Assembly: GCA_024518585.1 (NCBI GenBank)
Contig: JANIHI010000010.1
Span: 1-64,000, forward strand
DNA length: 64,000 bases
Reading direction: 5' to 3'
From: Methanolinea sp.
GTDB lineage: Archaea > Halobacteriota > Methanomicrobia > Methanomicrobiales > Methanospirillaceae
Shown piece by piece: positions 16,606 to 25,639 of this stretch. The position numbers and the translations under genes were made by a program. Every line of letters starts with the position of its first letter. The stretch's first letter is position 1. The notes under the pieces are model-generated. The model had not been told where the DNA came from and ran no database searches. It saw only the letters and a program-made list of their open reading frames with translations.

Positions 16606-17775
16606 TCACCCAAAAAGCGGGATTTGTGCAAATCCCTGGTTCTTGTACTGGCTGTTCAACTGGGAGAAAACCGGTTTCCCGATGAAGAAGGTGTATATCT
16701 CGTCGGCTTTCCTGGCCGGGTCGATGTCCGCGAACCGCTCGGGGTAGAGCACTTTCCCGACGAAGTAGGCATTGGCAAGCACGGTCTCGTAATTCGTGTT
16801 GTAGAAATTGTAGGGGAGCACCCCGTAGACCCTGCCCCCTTTGACGGCAGAGAGCCCCTGGAGGGCGGGATCGGTCTTCAGCTCACCTACTGCCCCCTCG
16901 TTGTCCAGTTGCAGCGTGCCCACGTCGATGAAGATGAATTCAGGGTCCCATGCGACGAGGGCCTCCTTGGCAATATCCGCGTGGGCCGTCCCCATTCCCC
17001 CGGCTACGTTCTTTGCGTGGACCCAGAGGAACGGCGGGTAGGCCGGTTCCGTGGAGATGATCCCGTGAGCTCCGGCAGAACTCACTCCGCCGACGTAGAC
17101 CCTTTTCTGGTCAGGTTCGGGGATGCCTGCCGTCCGGTTCTCGAGGTCTGCCATGGTTGCCTTGATGTAGGCGATGACCTCCTCGGCCCTTGCCTCTTTC
17201 CCGGTGGCTTTCCCCATGACCCGGAGTGCCCCAAACATCTCGGCCTTCTCGGCGTCGTTCCGGAGAGAGCCGTACGGGAATGCGACGACCGGGATGCCGG
17301 TCTTCTCCTGGAGCTTGTCGGCATCTGCTGCACTTGTCGCGTAGGCTGTCCCGCTTGACCCGGTCTTGAAGATGACGTCCGGTGCGATCGCGATGATCTT
17401 CTCGGGATCGTCCTTGCCCCGGAACTCGCCGATCAGGGGAAGGCCTTTGAACTGTGACCCGTACGCAAGGGCATAGGGCCTCCCCTCGATTGCCTGGTCT
17501 TTCTTCTCGATATCATCGACACCGGCGACAAGGTCCAAGCCCCCGAGGTACACGAGGTAGCGCAGGCAGCCGGAGCCGGAACAGACGACCTTTTGCGGCG
17601 GGAAGGGGATCGTAACCTCCCGCGAAAAACCGTCCGCGAGGGTGAGGGTCTTTGCCGCAGCGGAACTCTCTGTGGCTTTTTTTGACTCCTGTCCCGTGGT
17701 GCCCGTGCACCCGGCGAAAAATGCAAGCCCGGCAACCAGGAAAATGCAGAAGATGAATACGGCTGGTCTTTTCAT
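16606..17775 (-). CDS. Iron-siderophore/cobalamin-type substrate-binding lipoprotein
   Basis: 389 aa. A signal peptide ends in LAFFAGC, a lipobox placing the lipid-anchored Cys near residue 22. The body has the two-lobe helical-backbone fold of FepB/BtuF: VVCSGSGCLRYLVYLGGLD, then IIAIAPDVIFKTG and later PEFIFIDVG. The ligand (ferric chelate, haem, cobamide or another metal complex) cannot be told. It is the first gene of a five-gene unit ending with FmdE and trmO. An AT-rich inverted repeat lies 65-84 nt upstream. Confidence 0.85.
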   Translation of the reverse strand: MKRPAVFIFCIFLVAGLAFFAGCTGTTGQESKKATESSAAAKTLTLADGFSREVTIPFPPQKVVCSGSGCLRYLVYLGGLDLVAGVDDIEKKDQAIEGRPYALAYGSQFKGLPLIGEFRGKDDPEKIIAIAPDVIFKTGSSGTAYATSAADADKLQEKTGIPVVAFPYGSLRNDAEKAEMFGALRVMGKATGKEARAEEVIAYIKATMADLENRTAGIPEPDQKRVYVGGVSSAGAHGIISTEPAYPPFLWVHAKNVAGGMGTAHADIAKEALVAWDPEFIFIDVGTLQLDNEGAVGELKTDPALQGLSAVKGGRVYGVLPYNFYNTNYETVLANAYFVGKVLYPERFADIDPARKADEIYTFFIGKPVFSQLNSQYKNQGFAQIPLFG

Positions 17776-17839
17776 ATTATTTGATTCAATCATTTTACTA
17801 TTTCAATATAACGAATAAAAATAGATAACAAAGATGTGA

Positions 17840-17859
17840 TTTTAATATGGTAATTAAAA
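17840..17859 (-). promoter_or_regulatory. Candidate operator upstream of the metal-type ABC operon
   Basis: A perfect 7-bp inverted repeat TTTTAAT (17840-17846) and ATTAAAA (17853-17859) separated by ATGGTA. It sits in a 160-base AT-rich block ahead of the binding-protein gene. The size and composition would suit a DtxR/Fur-like archaeal regulator, but AT-rich DNA makes such repeats by chance more often. Confidence 0.35.
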
Positions 17860-17994
17860 TATTATAGTGAAATACAACATTAAGGTATTAATAATTCTCA
17901 TGATATTGCAAAAAATTTAGCCAATGGGTTAAAAATTTCTGACTTGCTTCGGAATACAGTCAGACACATTCATGAAAACACACAAAATTCACCC

Positions 17995-18211
17995 CTCGTC
18001 ATTTCAAGTGTGCACGTTGTATGAATGCAGAGAGAGCCTCTCGCGGTATTGAGCTGGTGAATCCAAAAAAATGTCAATTTTATACGAAATGAATGGTGAA
18101 ACCGCCGCAGGTATGCCCCTTTAGGGCGGTGGGACTATCCCCCCTGCGGGGATGTGGGGGGCGAGGCAGCCCCCACTTTTGGTTCCCATTTACCCGCACA
18201 CAATAGCGAAG
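17995..18211 (-). repeat. Dispersed TIR element, full-length copy R3 (reverse orientation)
   Basis: In reverse orientation this 217-base copy carries the right terminal repeat at 17995-18010 (CTCGTCATTTCAAGTG), the core AAATGAATGGTGAAACCGCC, the GC-rich hairpin region, and the left terminal repeat at 18192-18211 (ACCCGCACACAATAGCGAAG). Length equals that of the full copy at 41051-41267, while internal sequence has diverged, so it is an older copy. It sits in the intergenic region between the transporter operon and the large kinase. Confidence 0.8.
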
Positions 18212-18270
18212 TTTCCATAAATCATTTTGAACCAAGTCCAACGGATGAAAAAATCCTGGGACATTTTCCC

Positions 18271-18340
18271 AGGAACCTCCCATGACCGCCCAGCGGTTGA
18301 ACCCAACAGCAGAGAATTAGCGCAGCGAATTTTAAGGGAA
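18271..18340. repeat. Second small repeat class, copy 1
   Basis: AACCTCCCATGACCGCCCAG continuing to GCGGTTGA is shared, with few changes, with 55702-55730. Both are followed by a purine-rich CACAGAG/CAGCAGAGA segment and a short dyad. Two copies only were found in the window, so its nature is uncertain. Confidence 0.4.
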
Positions 18341-18430
18341 CTGCCCTTGATCACGAATCCTGGACCTGACCTTGGGCGGGTTTAATCCCTGTCTATTCCC
18401 GGAAAATAAGAAGACCCGGTCGATATCTCC

Positions 18431-21121
18431 CTACACGTACTCCCGCCACATCCCTCTCGGGACCGTGATCTCGAATCGGGCCCCGGAGCCTTCTGTTCCT
18501 GTCTCCCGGATAGACATCCCCGTGATGGAGAGGACCTCCCGGGCCAGGAAGAGACCAAGGCCCGTTCCCTTCCCGTACCCCCTCTCGAAGATATTCTCCT
18601 TGTCCTCGGCTGAGATCCCGATGCCATCGTCCTCGATGATGATGACCAATTCTCCCTCCTTCTCTTCGCACCGGACCTGGATCTTCGAGATAGTCCTGCC
18701 ATACCGGAGCGCGTTATCAATAATCGTATAGAATACCTTCTCGACGAGGGGGTCAGCAAAAATTTCTTTTTTGCACTCCTGGATCTCAAGCGTAACACTA
18801 CCGAAGAGGAACTGCTTCCCGACCCGGGCAAGGATCCTGGAAACATCATGCCACCGCGGACCCAGGACGCCGAGGTCCTGGTAGTCCTGGGTAAAGTCCA
18901 GGATCTGCTGGATAGTCTGAACTGAATTTTCAAGGGTCGTGGCACATTTAACGATGCTGGTATCAGGAGAATGCTCCTTGAGCAGGCTGATGTGGCCGGC
19001 GAGGACCGCGACCTTGTTCCGTATATCGTGGCGCGTGATGGCGTTGAGGATGTTTATCTTCCGGTTTGCCTGGATGAGCGCTTCCTGGAGGCGCCTGCGT
19101 TCGGTGATATCGCGGAATATGACGAGGAACTTCTTCTTTCCTTCCTCCTCCACGGCGGTCGCCACGACCTCGACATCGATGGGAGTGCCATCGAGGCCGA
19201 TAAACCTCTCTTCCAGGGGGGGCATGACGGGCATTGGCCCCTCTTTCATCCGGGTGACGCGTGCGATGACATCCTCCCGAAGGTCGGGGTAAACAAAGTC
19301 AAGGACCCTCTTTCCGATGAGGGCCGATGGGTCGGATCCTCCCATGAGCGCGATTGCCCGTTCATTCGCATACACGATTTTCTCCCCGTCGTGCATGACC
19401 ATCGCGTCGAAGATGCTTGAAACCAGGCGCCTGTAGCGTTCCTCGCTCTCCCTGAGACGTTGCTGGTATTCGTTGAGTTCACTGATCATCTGCCTCAATT
19501 CTTCTTCCGTGGCCGCTATCTGTTCGAAGGCAGCTGTCAGCTCCGTGTGCTCTTTCTGGAACTTGTCCTCGAGTTGCCTTTTCTCCGTGATATCGATCAG
19601 CATCGCAAAGGATCCCCGGAATCTCCCCTTCTCGTCAAGGAGGGGGGTCGCAGAGACGTGCATGATCCGGGTCGACCCGTCCCGGTGGATAAACTTCCGC
19701 TCGTATTCGCCGGGCACACCAGTCATCCGCTCCCGGAGATTGCTCCAGGTATCAGAGAGTTCTTCCCTGGCCATGAACGCGTAGATCGGTCGCCCCTGCA
19801 TCTCCACGGGCGTGTACCCGAGGAGCTCGGCCATCCGGGGGTTGACGTAGGTAGTCCGGAAATTTTCATCCATGGCCCATATCCCCTCGTGCGACGTCTC
19901 GACGATCCGGCGGAACTTCTCCTCGCTCTCCTGGAGTGCCCTCTCCTTTTTGAGGTGCTCTGTGAGGTCCGTTGCAATCGAGAGCACCACGGGCTGGTTC
20001 ATGAAACGGGTCAGTTTCACATAGACGTGCAGGGGGATGGTGCTCCCGTCTTTGCGGAAATGAGAGACGGTGAATGATGCCTCTCCCGTCTCCCTGAGAT
20101 CCTGCATGCGCTGATCGATGAGGGCTGCACTCTCCGGGGTGTCAACGTCACGCATAGTCCGTGCCATGAACTCCTCGCGTGTAAACCCATGGAGGTCAAA
20201 CGTCTTCTGGTTGGCATACAGGAACTTTCCTTCAAGGTCGTGAATGATTACGGAAACCGGGGCATTGTCGAGGACCTGTGCCATCACCTGTGCCTGTTCC
20301 TCGGCCTTGACCCTCTCGGTGATATCGCGGATCGATTCAATCGCGCCAACGACCTCGCCTGATTCATCGATGAGGCGGCTGGCCTTGCCCCAGTAATGGT
20401 GAACATGCCCGTTCTTTCCTACCGTGACGATTTCCCCGGTGAGGGCTGTCCCGTCCCGGTTCGTGTAGAGGTACTTCTCCCTCTCGAACTCTTCATCGGG
20501 GGAGATGACGAGGTCAACCAGCATAGGCCGGGGTTCTCCGTAAAAAGCAAGGCCGTGGCTGAAATTTCCCTTCCCCAGGACCTGTAATGCACTGGTACCG
20601 GTCATCTCCTCCATTCCCCTGTTCCAGGTTATCACTCTTCCATCCCGGTCGATGGCAAACGTGGCGTCCGGAAGAAAGTCTATAATGTCAGAGAGCCTTT
20701 TCCGGGACTCGATAACGGCCTGTTCTGCCCTTCTCCGCGTGATTGCCTGGCGGACCTTGTGGGCGAGCTCAACGAACTGGCTCCTTGGGTCTCCCCCTTT
20801 CTGGATGTAGAAGTCCGCGCCGGCGTTCAGGGCTTCGATGACGACCTCTTCCCTCCCCTTCCCGGTAAAGATGACAAAAGGGATTTTGTCTCCTCTCGAC
20901 CGCAGGGCATTGAGGAGGTCAAGACCAGTCATGGACGGCATCTGGTAGTCCGAGATGACGGCATCGAATGTTTTTCTGTCAAGGAGACCAAGGCCTTCCC
21001 TTGCCGAATCGGCGACCTCCACGGAAAAATCACCCATCCGTTCGAGGAACGTCTTTCCCAGGAAGAGGAGGTCCCGGTCATCGTCCACATAGAGGATAGA
21101 ATACGGTTTGGGGTGAGACAT
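18431..21121 (-). CDS. Hybrid REC-PAS4-histidine kinase
   Basis: 896 aa with no membrane segment. A receiver domain comes first (YSILYVDDDRDLL, phosphoacceptor Asp in ISDYQMPSMTG). Four PAS domains follow, starting near residues 140, 280, 395 and 565, the last three introduced by typical ESEEKFRRIVETS or ESEERYRRLVSS linkers. A kinase core ends the protein: the phosphoacceptor His is in TRHDIRNKVAVLAGH, the N-box is TIIDNALRYG, and the G boxes are EDDGIGI and GKGTGLGLFLA. This layout is very common in Methanomicrobiales. The ATG at 21121 is preferred to 21139. No dedicated partner is adjacent, and the inputs are unknown. Confidence 0.85.
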   Translation of the reverse strand: MSHPKPYSILYVDDDRDLLFLGKTFLERMGDFSVEVADSAREGLGLLDRKTFDAVISDYQMPSMTGLDLLNALRSRGDKIPFVIFTGKGREEVVIEALNAGADFYIQKGGDPRSQFVELAHKVRQAITRRRAEQAVIESRKRLSDIIDFLPDATFAIDRDGRVITWNRGMEEMTGTSALQVLGKGNFSHGLAFYGEPRPMLVDLVISPDEEFEREKYLYTNRDGTALTGEIVTVGKNGHVHHYWGKASRLIDESGEVVGAIESIRDITERVKAEEQAQVMAQVLDNAPVSVIIHDLEGKFLYANQKTFDLHGFTREEFMARTMRDVDTPESAALIDQRMQDLRETGEASFTVSHFRKDGSTIPLHVYVKLTRFMNQPVVLSIATDLTEHLKKERALQESEEKFRRIVETSHEGIWAMDENFRTTYVNPRMAELLGYTPVEMQGRPIYAFMAREELSDTWSNLRERMTGVPGEYERKFIHRDGSTRIMHVSATPLLDEKGRFRGSFAMLIDITEKRQLEDKFQKEHTELTAAFEQIAATEEELRQMISELNEYQQRLRESEERYRRLVSSIFDAMVMHDGEKIVYANERAIALMGGSDPSALIGKRVLDFVYPDLREDVIARVTRMKEGPMPVMPPLEERFIGLDGTPIDVEVVATAVEEEGKKKFLVIFRDITERRRLQEALIQANRKINILNAITRHDIRNKVAVLAGHISLLKEHSPDTSIVKCATTLENSVQTIQQILDFTQDYQDLGVLGPRWHDVSRILARVGKQFLFGSVTLEIQECKKEIFADPLVEKVFYTIIDNALRYGRTISKIQVRCEEKEGELVIIIEDDGIGISAEDKENIFERGYGKGTGLGLFLAREVLSITGMSIRETGTEGSGARFEITVPRGMWREYV

Positions 21122-21254
21122 CTCTGGTGAAAAATACACACTGGGGGATTATTAAACGTTCACTGTGAACCCATATCATCCCACCGGGCAGGATTATTGC
21201 CCTTATTTTCCCCAAAAGCCAGGTTTATCAGGAAGGGTGACCGAACTAGGACCC

Positions 21255-21569
21255 ATGCCGGATGCATCGTACATCATCAAGGCGGCGGGGCTGATGGACT
21301 GGGTGCTTCCCGGGAGGAAGTACCCCGGCGTCCTGCCAGAAGGGGTCCGCGACTACTACTGTTACACGCGGGACGGGGGGCACTCGCTCCTCGTCGTGCT
21401 CGAAAACGAGTACCGGCACGGTGCTCCCCCCGAGAGGTTCGTTGTTCCTGCCCCCGTGAAGATGGTGCTGCGGGAGGGATACCGGTTGCAGGACGGTTAC
21501 CTCTGGGCAAACCTTCCCTATACGAAGGACGTCGGGCTCGCCGTCAAAGACGAGGACATCGAGTACTAG
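21255..21569 (+). CDS. Uncharacterised 104-aa protein
   Basis: From the ATG at 21255, preceded by CTAGGACC. The translation is protein-like: MPDASYIIKAAGLMDWVLPG, LENEYRHGAPPERFVVPAPV, LREGYRLQDGYLWANLPYTK. No signal peptide, membrane helix or known motif was recognised. The frame continues upstream to 21165 but without a better site. It lies in a divergent position relative to the large kinase and is followed by a T10 run (21661-21670). Confidence 0.55.
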   Translation: MPDASYIIKAAGLMDWVLPGRKYPGVLPEGVRDYYCYTRDGGHSLLVVLENEYRHGAPPERFVVPAPVKMVLREGYRLQDGYLWANLPYTKDVGLAVKDEDIEY

Positions 21570-21711
21570 GGGAGTGGCAGGGCATTTCCAGGGAACAGGT
21601 CGACACCTTGGGGATGGTTCTGCCGGGCCAAGATGACTGGATCCCGACGAAATGACAACCTTTTTTTTTTCCTGGAGCAGAAAAAAAACAGGTAAAGGAC
21701 TGATCGAAAGC

Positions 21712-23199
21712 ATGAGATTCTTGTGCGGCCTCGCCATTTCCCTGGTTGCCTGCGCGTTGCTCTTCATTTTCGTGCTTGCGCCGGGGTGCATGGAACAGCA
21801 GCCTTCCGGGCAGAAGGTGGTATCCGGATGCCCCGAGGGAGACCTCCTCCTCCTGACCGAAGAGGTATACCCGTATGCCTATATGGACAGTGCCGGGACG
21901 CTCACGGGGACATCCGTGGGAGTCGTCCGGGAAATGGTGCAGCGCAGCGGGTGCAGTGCCCGGATTGAGGCCCATCCCTGGAACACGTCGCTTGGGATGG
22001 CCCTTGCGACACCGGGGGCCGCGCTCTTTCCCACCGCCCGGACGCCGGAGAGGGAACAGCTCTTCCTCTGGGTCGGCCCCATCGGGACGTTCGAATACGT
22101 CCTGTATGCCAGGAACGACTCTGGTATCCGCCTGGAGAGCCTCGAAGCCGCCCGGGCTGCAGGCACGATTGCCGTCGTCGAGGGAGATGCCCGGCACACG
22201 TTCCTTACCGCGAACCGTTTTTCTGATATCAGGACGTTTCCAACCGATGCCGAGGCACTGGCAGCACTGGAGAACCGGTCGGTTGCCCTATGGCTCGGCT
22301 CTTCCGCGGCAGCACCCGGAATCCTCTCGCAGGCGGGAGTTGCGGACGGAACGATCGTTCCCGTCTACACTCTCCACGCGGTAGACCTGTACCTGGCGTT
22401 CCAGAACAAAACGAGCCCCGGTACCGCAAAGAGGTTCCAGGAGATCCTCGATGGCATGAAGGCAGACGGGACATACGCCCGTCTCACCACCCCGCCTGGT
22501 GCAACCGTTACGGCAGCGCCCTCGCCTGGAACAGGAGGAAAAATCCCTGCAACGAGCCTCCTTTCTGCCCTCTCGTCGCTTCTGGGAACCCGCATGCACG
22601 GGATCTCTGCTGCCCTGGAATCGCTTGCCCTCACGTCTGACCTCCGGTCAGGGGACTGGGAAAGGGTCCGGCCAATCCTGGTGCGCCTCGAGTCCGGCCA
22701 CCCGGAAGCCCGGTTCTGGTATGCCCGGCCCGACGGCTCGTACTACACGACCGTGGACAACCTCACCAGCACAAACATCCGCGACCGGCCCTACTTCCCG
22801 ACCGTCCTTGCAGGAAAGACCTCGATCGGGACGGTCGTTTTGAGCAAAACGACCGGGAAATACACGGCGATCATCGCCGTGCCCGTGATGTCGGGTGGAA
22901 ATGTCACGCAGGTCCTCGGGGCATCGGTGTACTGCGACAGCCTTGAAAAGGCGCTCGTCAGTTCGCTGCCCCTCCCGGACGGTTACTCCTTCTTTGTCCT
23001 CGACAGCGAGGGAAACACGGTGCTCGATTCGCTTCCCGACAGGACTTTTTCGCTGGCCGGTGACCGGGCAGCCATCGCGGCACTCATGGCCCGTGATGAG
23101 GGCGAGATCTCCTACCGCTTCGAGGGCTCACCGTACAGGGCAGCTTTCACAACCGATGGGGTGACCGGCTGGAAAGTCGCGGTCGCCTGGAGGGAATAA
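21712..23199 (+). CDS. Solute-binding (SBP_bac_3) and Cache fusion lipoprotein
   Basis: 495 aa from the ATG at 21712. A signal peptide ends in LAPGC (lipid anchor Cys 26). Residues about 40-265 resemble a family 3 periplasmic binding protein, with the start DLLLLTEEVYPYAYMDSAG and ARTPEREQLFLWVGPIG. After a Thr/Ala/Pro-rich linker, residues about 290-490 resemble a Cache sensor domain, with RFWYARPDGSYYTTVDN and RDRPYFPTVLAGKTSIG. No transmembrane or output domain follows, so both ligand domains are outside the cell. It may present ligands to a kinase or transporter elsewhere. Upstream in-frame codons to 21652 encode a T-run artefact (FFF) and are not used. Confidence 0.75.
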   Translation: MRFLCGLAISLVACALLFIFVLAPGCMEQQPSGQKVVSGCPEGDLLLLTEEVYPYAYMDSAGTLTGTSVGVVREMVQRSGCSARIEAHPWNTSLGMALATPGAALFPTARTPEREQLFLWVGPIGTFEYVLYARNDSGIRLESLEAARAAGTIAVVEGDARHTFLTANRFSDIRTFPTDAEALAALENRSVALWLGSSAAAPGILSQAGVADGTIVPVYTLHAVDLYLAFQNKTSPGTAKRFQEILDGMKADGTYARLTTPPGATVTAAPSPGTGGKIPATSLLSALSSLLGTRMHGISAALESLALTSDLRSGDWERVRPILVRLESGHPEARFWYARPDGSYYTTVDNLTSTNIRDRPYFPTVLAGKTSIGTVVLSKTTGKYTAIIAVPVMSGGNVTQVLGASVYCDSLEKALVSSLPLPDGYSFFVLDSEGNTVLDSLPDRTFSLAGDRAAIAALMARDEGEISYRFEGSPYRAAFTTDGVTGWKVAVAWRE

Positions 23200-23203
23200 A
23201 AAA

Positions 23204-23280
23204 CTCTTCACTATTTTGAGTGCGTAGATAGGAATCAAAAGGGGGGTGTTTGTCGCCCCCACACTTCCCCATGGGGATTT
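23204..23280 (+). repeat. Dispersed TIR element, copy R4 (right-truncated)
   Basis: Left terminal repeat CTCTTCACTATTTTGAGTGC starts at 23204, 5 nt after the stop codon of the preceding gene. It is followed by the GTCGCCCCCAC and CCCCATGGGG hairpin remnants and stops at the 3' end of the dCMP deaminase gene. Confidence 0.7.
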
Positions 23281-23769
23281 TTACGCCGGTCCCCCGTCCC
23301 CGAGTGCCTCCCTGCTCCGCATCTGGTAGAGGACCATCGGGTCCATCTCCTGGAATGTCTCGGGACCGGTCCGCATGATGACCGTTTTTATCCCGCTGTT
23401 CACGATCATCTTGGAACAGAGGAAACAGGGCCAGATCCGTGTCATTTCCCCGGTCTCGACCTCGAAACCGGCGAGGTACAGGGTACAGTTGCGGGCGAGC
23501 TTTCCCGCCTGCAAGAGGGCGTTCATCTCGGCATGGACGCTCCGGCACCGCTCGTAGTTGGACCCGGACGGGATGTTGTGGTCCTTTCTCCAGCACCGGC
23601 CGAGTTCTGTACAGTCCATTTGTTTCCGCGGAGCCCCCGTGTACCCCGTGGAGACGATGGTGTGGAACTCGTCGACAATGATCGCCCCGAAGTTACGGCG
23701 AAGGCACGTCCCCTGGTGTGCGCACCGGAGGGCAAGGTCAAGGAAGTACTGGTGACGGTTGGTCCGCAT
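23281..23769 (-). CDS. dCMP deaminase (ComEB-like)
   Basis: 162 aa of the cytidine/deoxycytidylate deaminase superfamily. The zinc site is SVHAEMNAL (His ligand and catalytic Glu) with PCFLC supplying two Cys ligands. The overall pattern, RNFGAIIVDEFHTIVSTGYTGAPR, fits deoxycytidylate deaminase (dCMP to dUMP plus ammonia). With the dCTP deaminase at 35825 it gives a second route to dUMP. Its stop lies at the end of the truncated R4 element. It appears intact and monocistronic. Confidence 0.8.
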   Translation of the reverse strand: MRTNRHQYFLDLALRCAHQGTCLRRNFGAIIVDEFHTIVSTGYTGAPRKQMDCTELGRCWRKDHNIPSGSNYERCRSVHAEMNALLQAGKLARNCTLYLAGFEVETGEMTRIWPCFLCSKMIVNSGIKTVIMRTGPETFQEMDPMVLYQMRSREALGDGGPA

Positions 23770-23798
23770 GCTGGATCAGTATATCGGGGATACGGCTC

Positions 23799-24183
23799 TT
23801 AAACCCCGTGGAAGCGAGGGCCCCGGGTGGGCTGCCCGATGGTCTCCAGGGCCTCCTGGATTTTCTTAACTCTCCCCTGCAACCGCGGAGAGAAACTCTG
23901 GCGTGACCCGACCCTTCTTCCCGACGACCGATTTCCGGGCGACCCATGCTGCATGTGCCGGGAGGAGGAAGCTCTCCCGTATGATATCAAGGCCCCCCTC
24001 GGAAAAGTCAAGGGGCGTGAGGGGGACTGACGGGGTGTCGCGCGAAGGAGTGCACGAGACGGGAATGACCCGGAGCCTATCCCCCTCCTCTCCGACGACC
24101 AGTGCCGGCCGCACCTTCTCCTGGCCGGAATCCGCAATCCGGAGTGACACGAGAACAACGTCTCCCTTCATGAACCGGGACAT
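23799..24183 (-). pseudogene. PemK/MazF-like toxin gene with an apparent frameshift
   Basis: From the ATG at 24183 (GGAG upstream) the first frame encodes MKGDVVLVSL, EKVRPALVVG, VIPVSCTPSRDTPSVPL and GRVTPEFLS, typical of PemK/MazF endoribonucleases. It then meets a TAA after only AVAGES. The overlapping frame continues in the expected way as LQGRVKKIQEALETIG. The switch lies at about 23884-23890 in TTTCTCTCCGCGG, consistent with a one-base indel. No antitoxin gene is adjacent. It may be a decayed toxin, a sequencing error or a short but active form. Confidence 0.6.
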
Positions 24184-24287
24184 CCCACTCCCCGGGGGAA
24201 AAGATCAAACGGAAAGGGAATAATACCTGCCGGCAGATCAGAAACCGGTGGAAAAATGCTGCCGGAAAATGGGGGAAGGGGGTCGGT

Positions 24288-25557
24288 TCAGGCACTGTAT
24301 GTCTGGTAGTTCTCCTGGATCTCTGCTTCCGTCAGGCCGCGGTTATAGAGGGCAAAGGAGCCGATCGAGCCCTTGTAGTAGAACGGGTATGCGGTTGAGG
24401 CCTGCTTCCCCATGGTCAGGGGATGGGAGTTATTCTTCAACCGAACCTCGGGGATCTGGGCGGGGTTCGTAATTTTACTTTGGCCTGGCACGTTCGACTG
24501 GTAGTAACTAAACGACCGCGGGACACCGTTCACGTATATCTTGGGTTTCCCCCCGTCCACGACGAGGTCCACGTAACTCCACGAGCCGGCGGTGATGGCA
24601 GTCGCGTCTGTCATGATATGGTAGTGCTTTGCCGGATCTTCCCTGTCATCCCACTCGAAGTATATCCTGTCGCCGATGAGGTAGAGGTCGTAATTCTTGT
24701 CTTCCCTGCTCGAACTGATCTGGAGTCCCTTGCCGATCACCTGCTTCCAGTAACCGGAGCTGAGGTAATTTTGTGGTGCGGGAATATCTGTCGGGTTTAA
24801 CCATAACGAGATTGTGAGGTCGCCAGTGAAGGTGAGGGTGGGGTCATCGGCAAATTCGACCCAGTCGTCAGTCCCATCAAAGGAGAGGTAGCTCATGTTC
24901 ATCGGGGCGCCCGTATTTCCCTGGATGGGGTTTCCGTTGATGCTGTAGTCAAGGGGGGTACAGTCCGTCCGAAAGACCCCGGCACCCGGTGTCCCTCCCG
25001 CAGTGGCATACGCAGTCGTCCCTTTCGTGATCCGTGCCCGGTCATCGCTCGAGATGAGGAGGTTTGCTTCCGGGTCGATGAGCTGGATCACCCACGCCCC
25101 GGTCGCAAACGGCTTGAGCCGTCCCGTGGGTGCCCTGTCAGAGACGATGTAGTCGCAGAACGATGAATAGCCGCTCGAGTTCGGGTAGATGTAGAGGGTT
25201 TTTCCCTCGAGGTTTCCCCCCGCGATGAAGGGCGTCGGGTACAGGGTCCTCCCGTCCGGCGTGACCACCTTGATCAACACTTCCTTGCCCGAGACAGGGG
25301 GGATTCTGCCCCGCGAAATGGAAGGGTTCGGCCTCCCTGATGGTGAGGGCCACGATCTCCATCGGGAGCCCGCCGGGCTGGATGATCTCCTCTGCTTTTG
25401 CCTCGCTCGCGATGTACACGGTATGGTGAAGGATGGACAGGTACCCCATGAAAACCGACCAGAGGACAAGGGCAATCCCGATGACGAGGATGACCATGAG
25501 GATGACGCTGACTGTTGAGCTGATCCCGCTCTCCGGCTCCTGAATCCTGCCGTTCAC
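24288..25557 (-). pseudogene. Type IV pilin-like protein with LamG domain, frameshifted at a C6 tract
   Basis: The first frame (25557 downwards) starts with EPESGISSTVSVILMVILVI, an archaeal type IV pilin N-terminus (class III signal followed by a hydrophobic helix). At the G6 run 25297-25302 (C6 on the coding strand) the frame breaks. The second frame continues with GKEVLIKVVTPDGRTLYPT and a C-terminal concanavalin/LamG-like domain, with LSFDGTDDWVEFADDPTLTF and LYNRGLTEAEIQENYQTYSA. The joined span is 1270 nt, one base more than a multiple of three; a C5 tract would restore a 422-aa protein. It could be a phase-variable surface adhesin, a pseudogene or a homopolymer error. Confidence 0.7.
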
Positions 25558-25639
25558 TTTTTCACCCGGTTGACATCATTTTAAACTTCGGGATAAATAA
25601 AAATACGTGAATCACATGAAAGTTCGAGGTATTCGTCTG

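Noticed and set aside
21652-21711. Upstream start for the SBP-Cache lipoprotein
   Set aside because: The extra residues come from a T10 run and would precede a good signal peptide that already has its own start and ribosome binding site.
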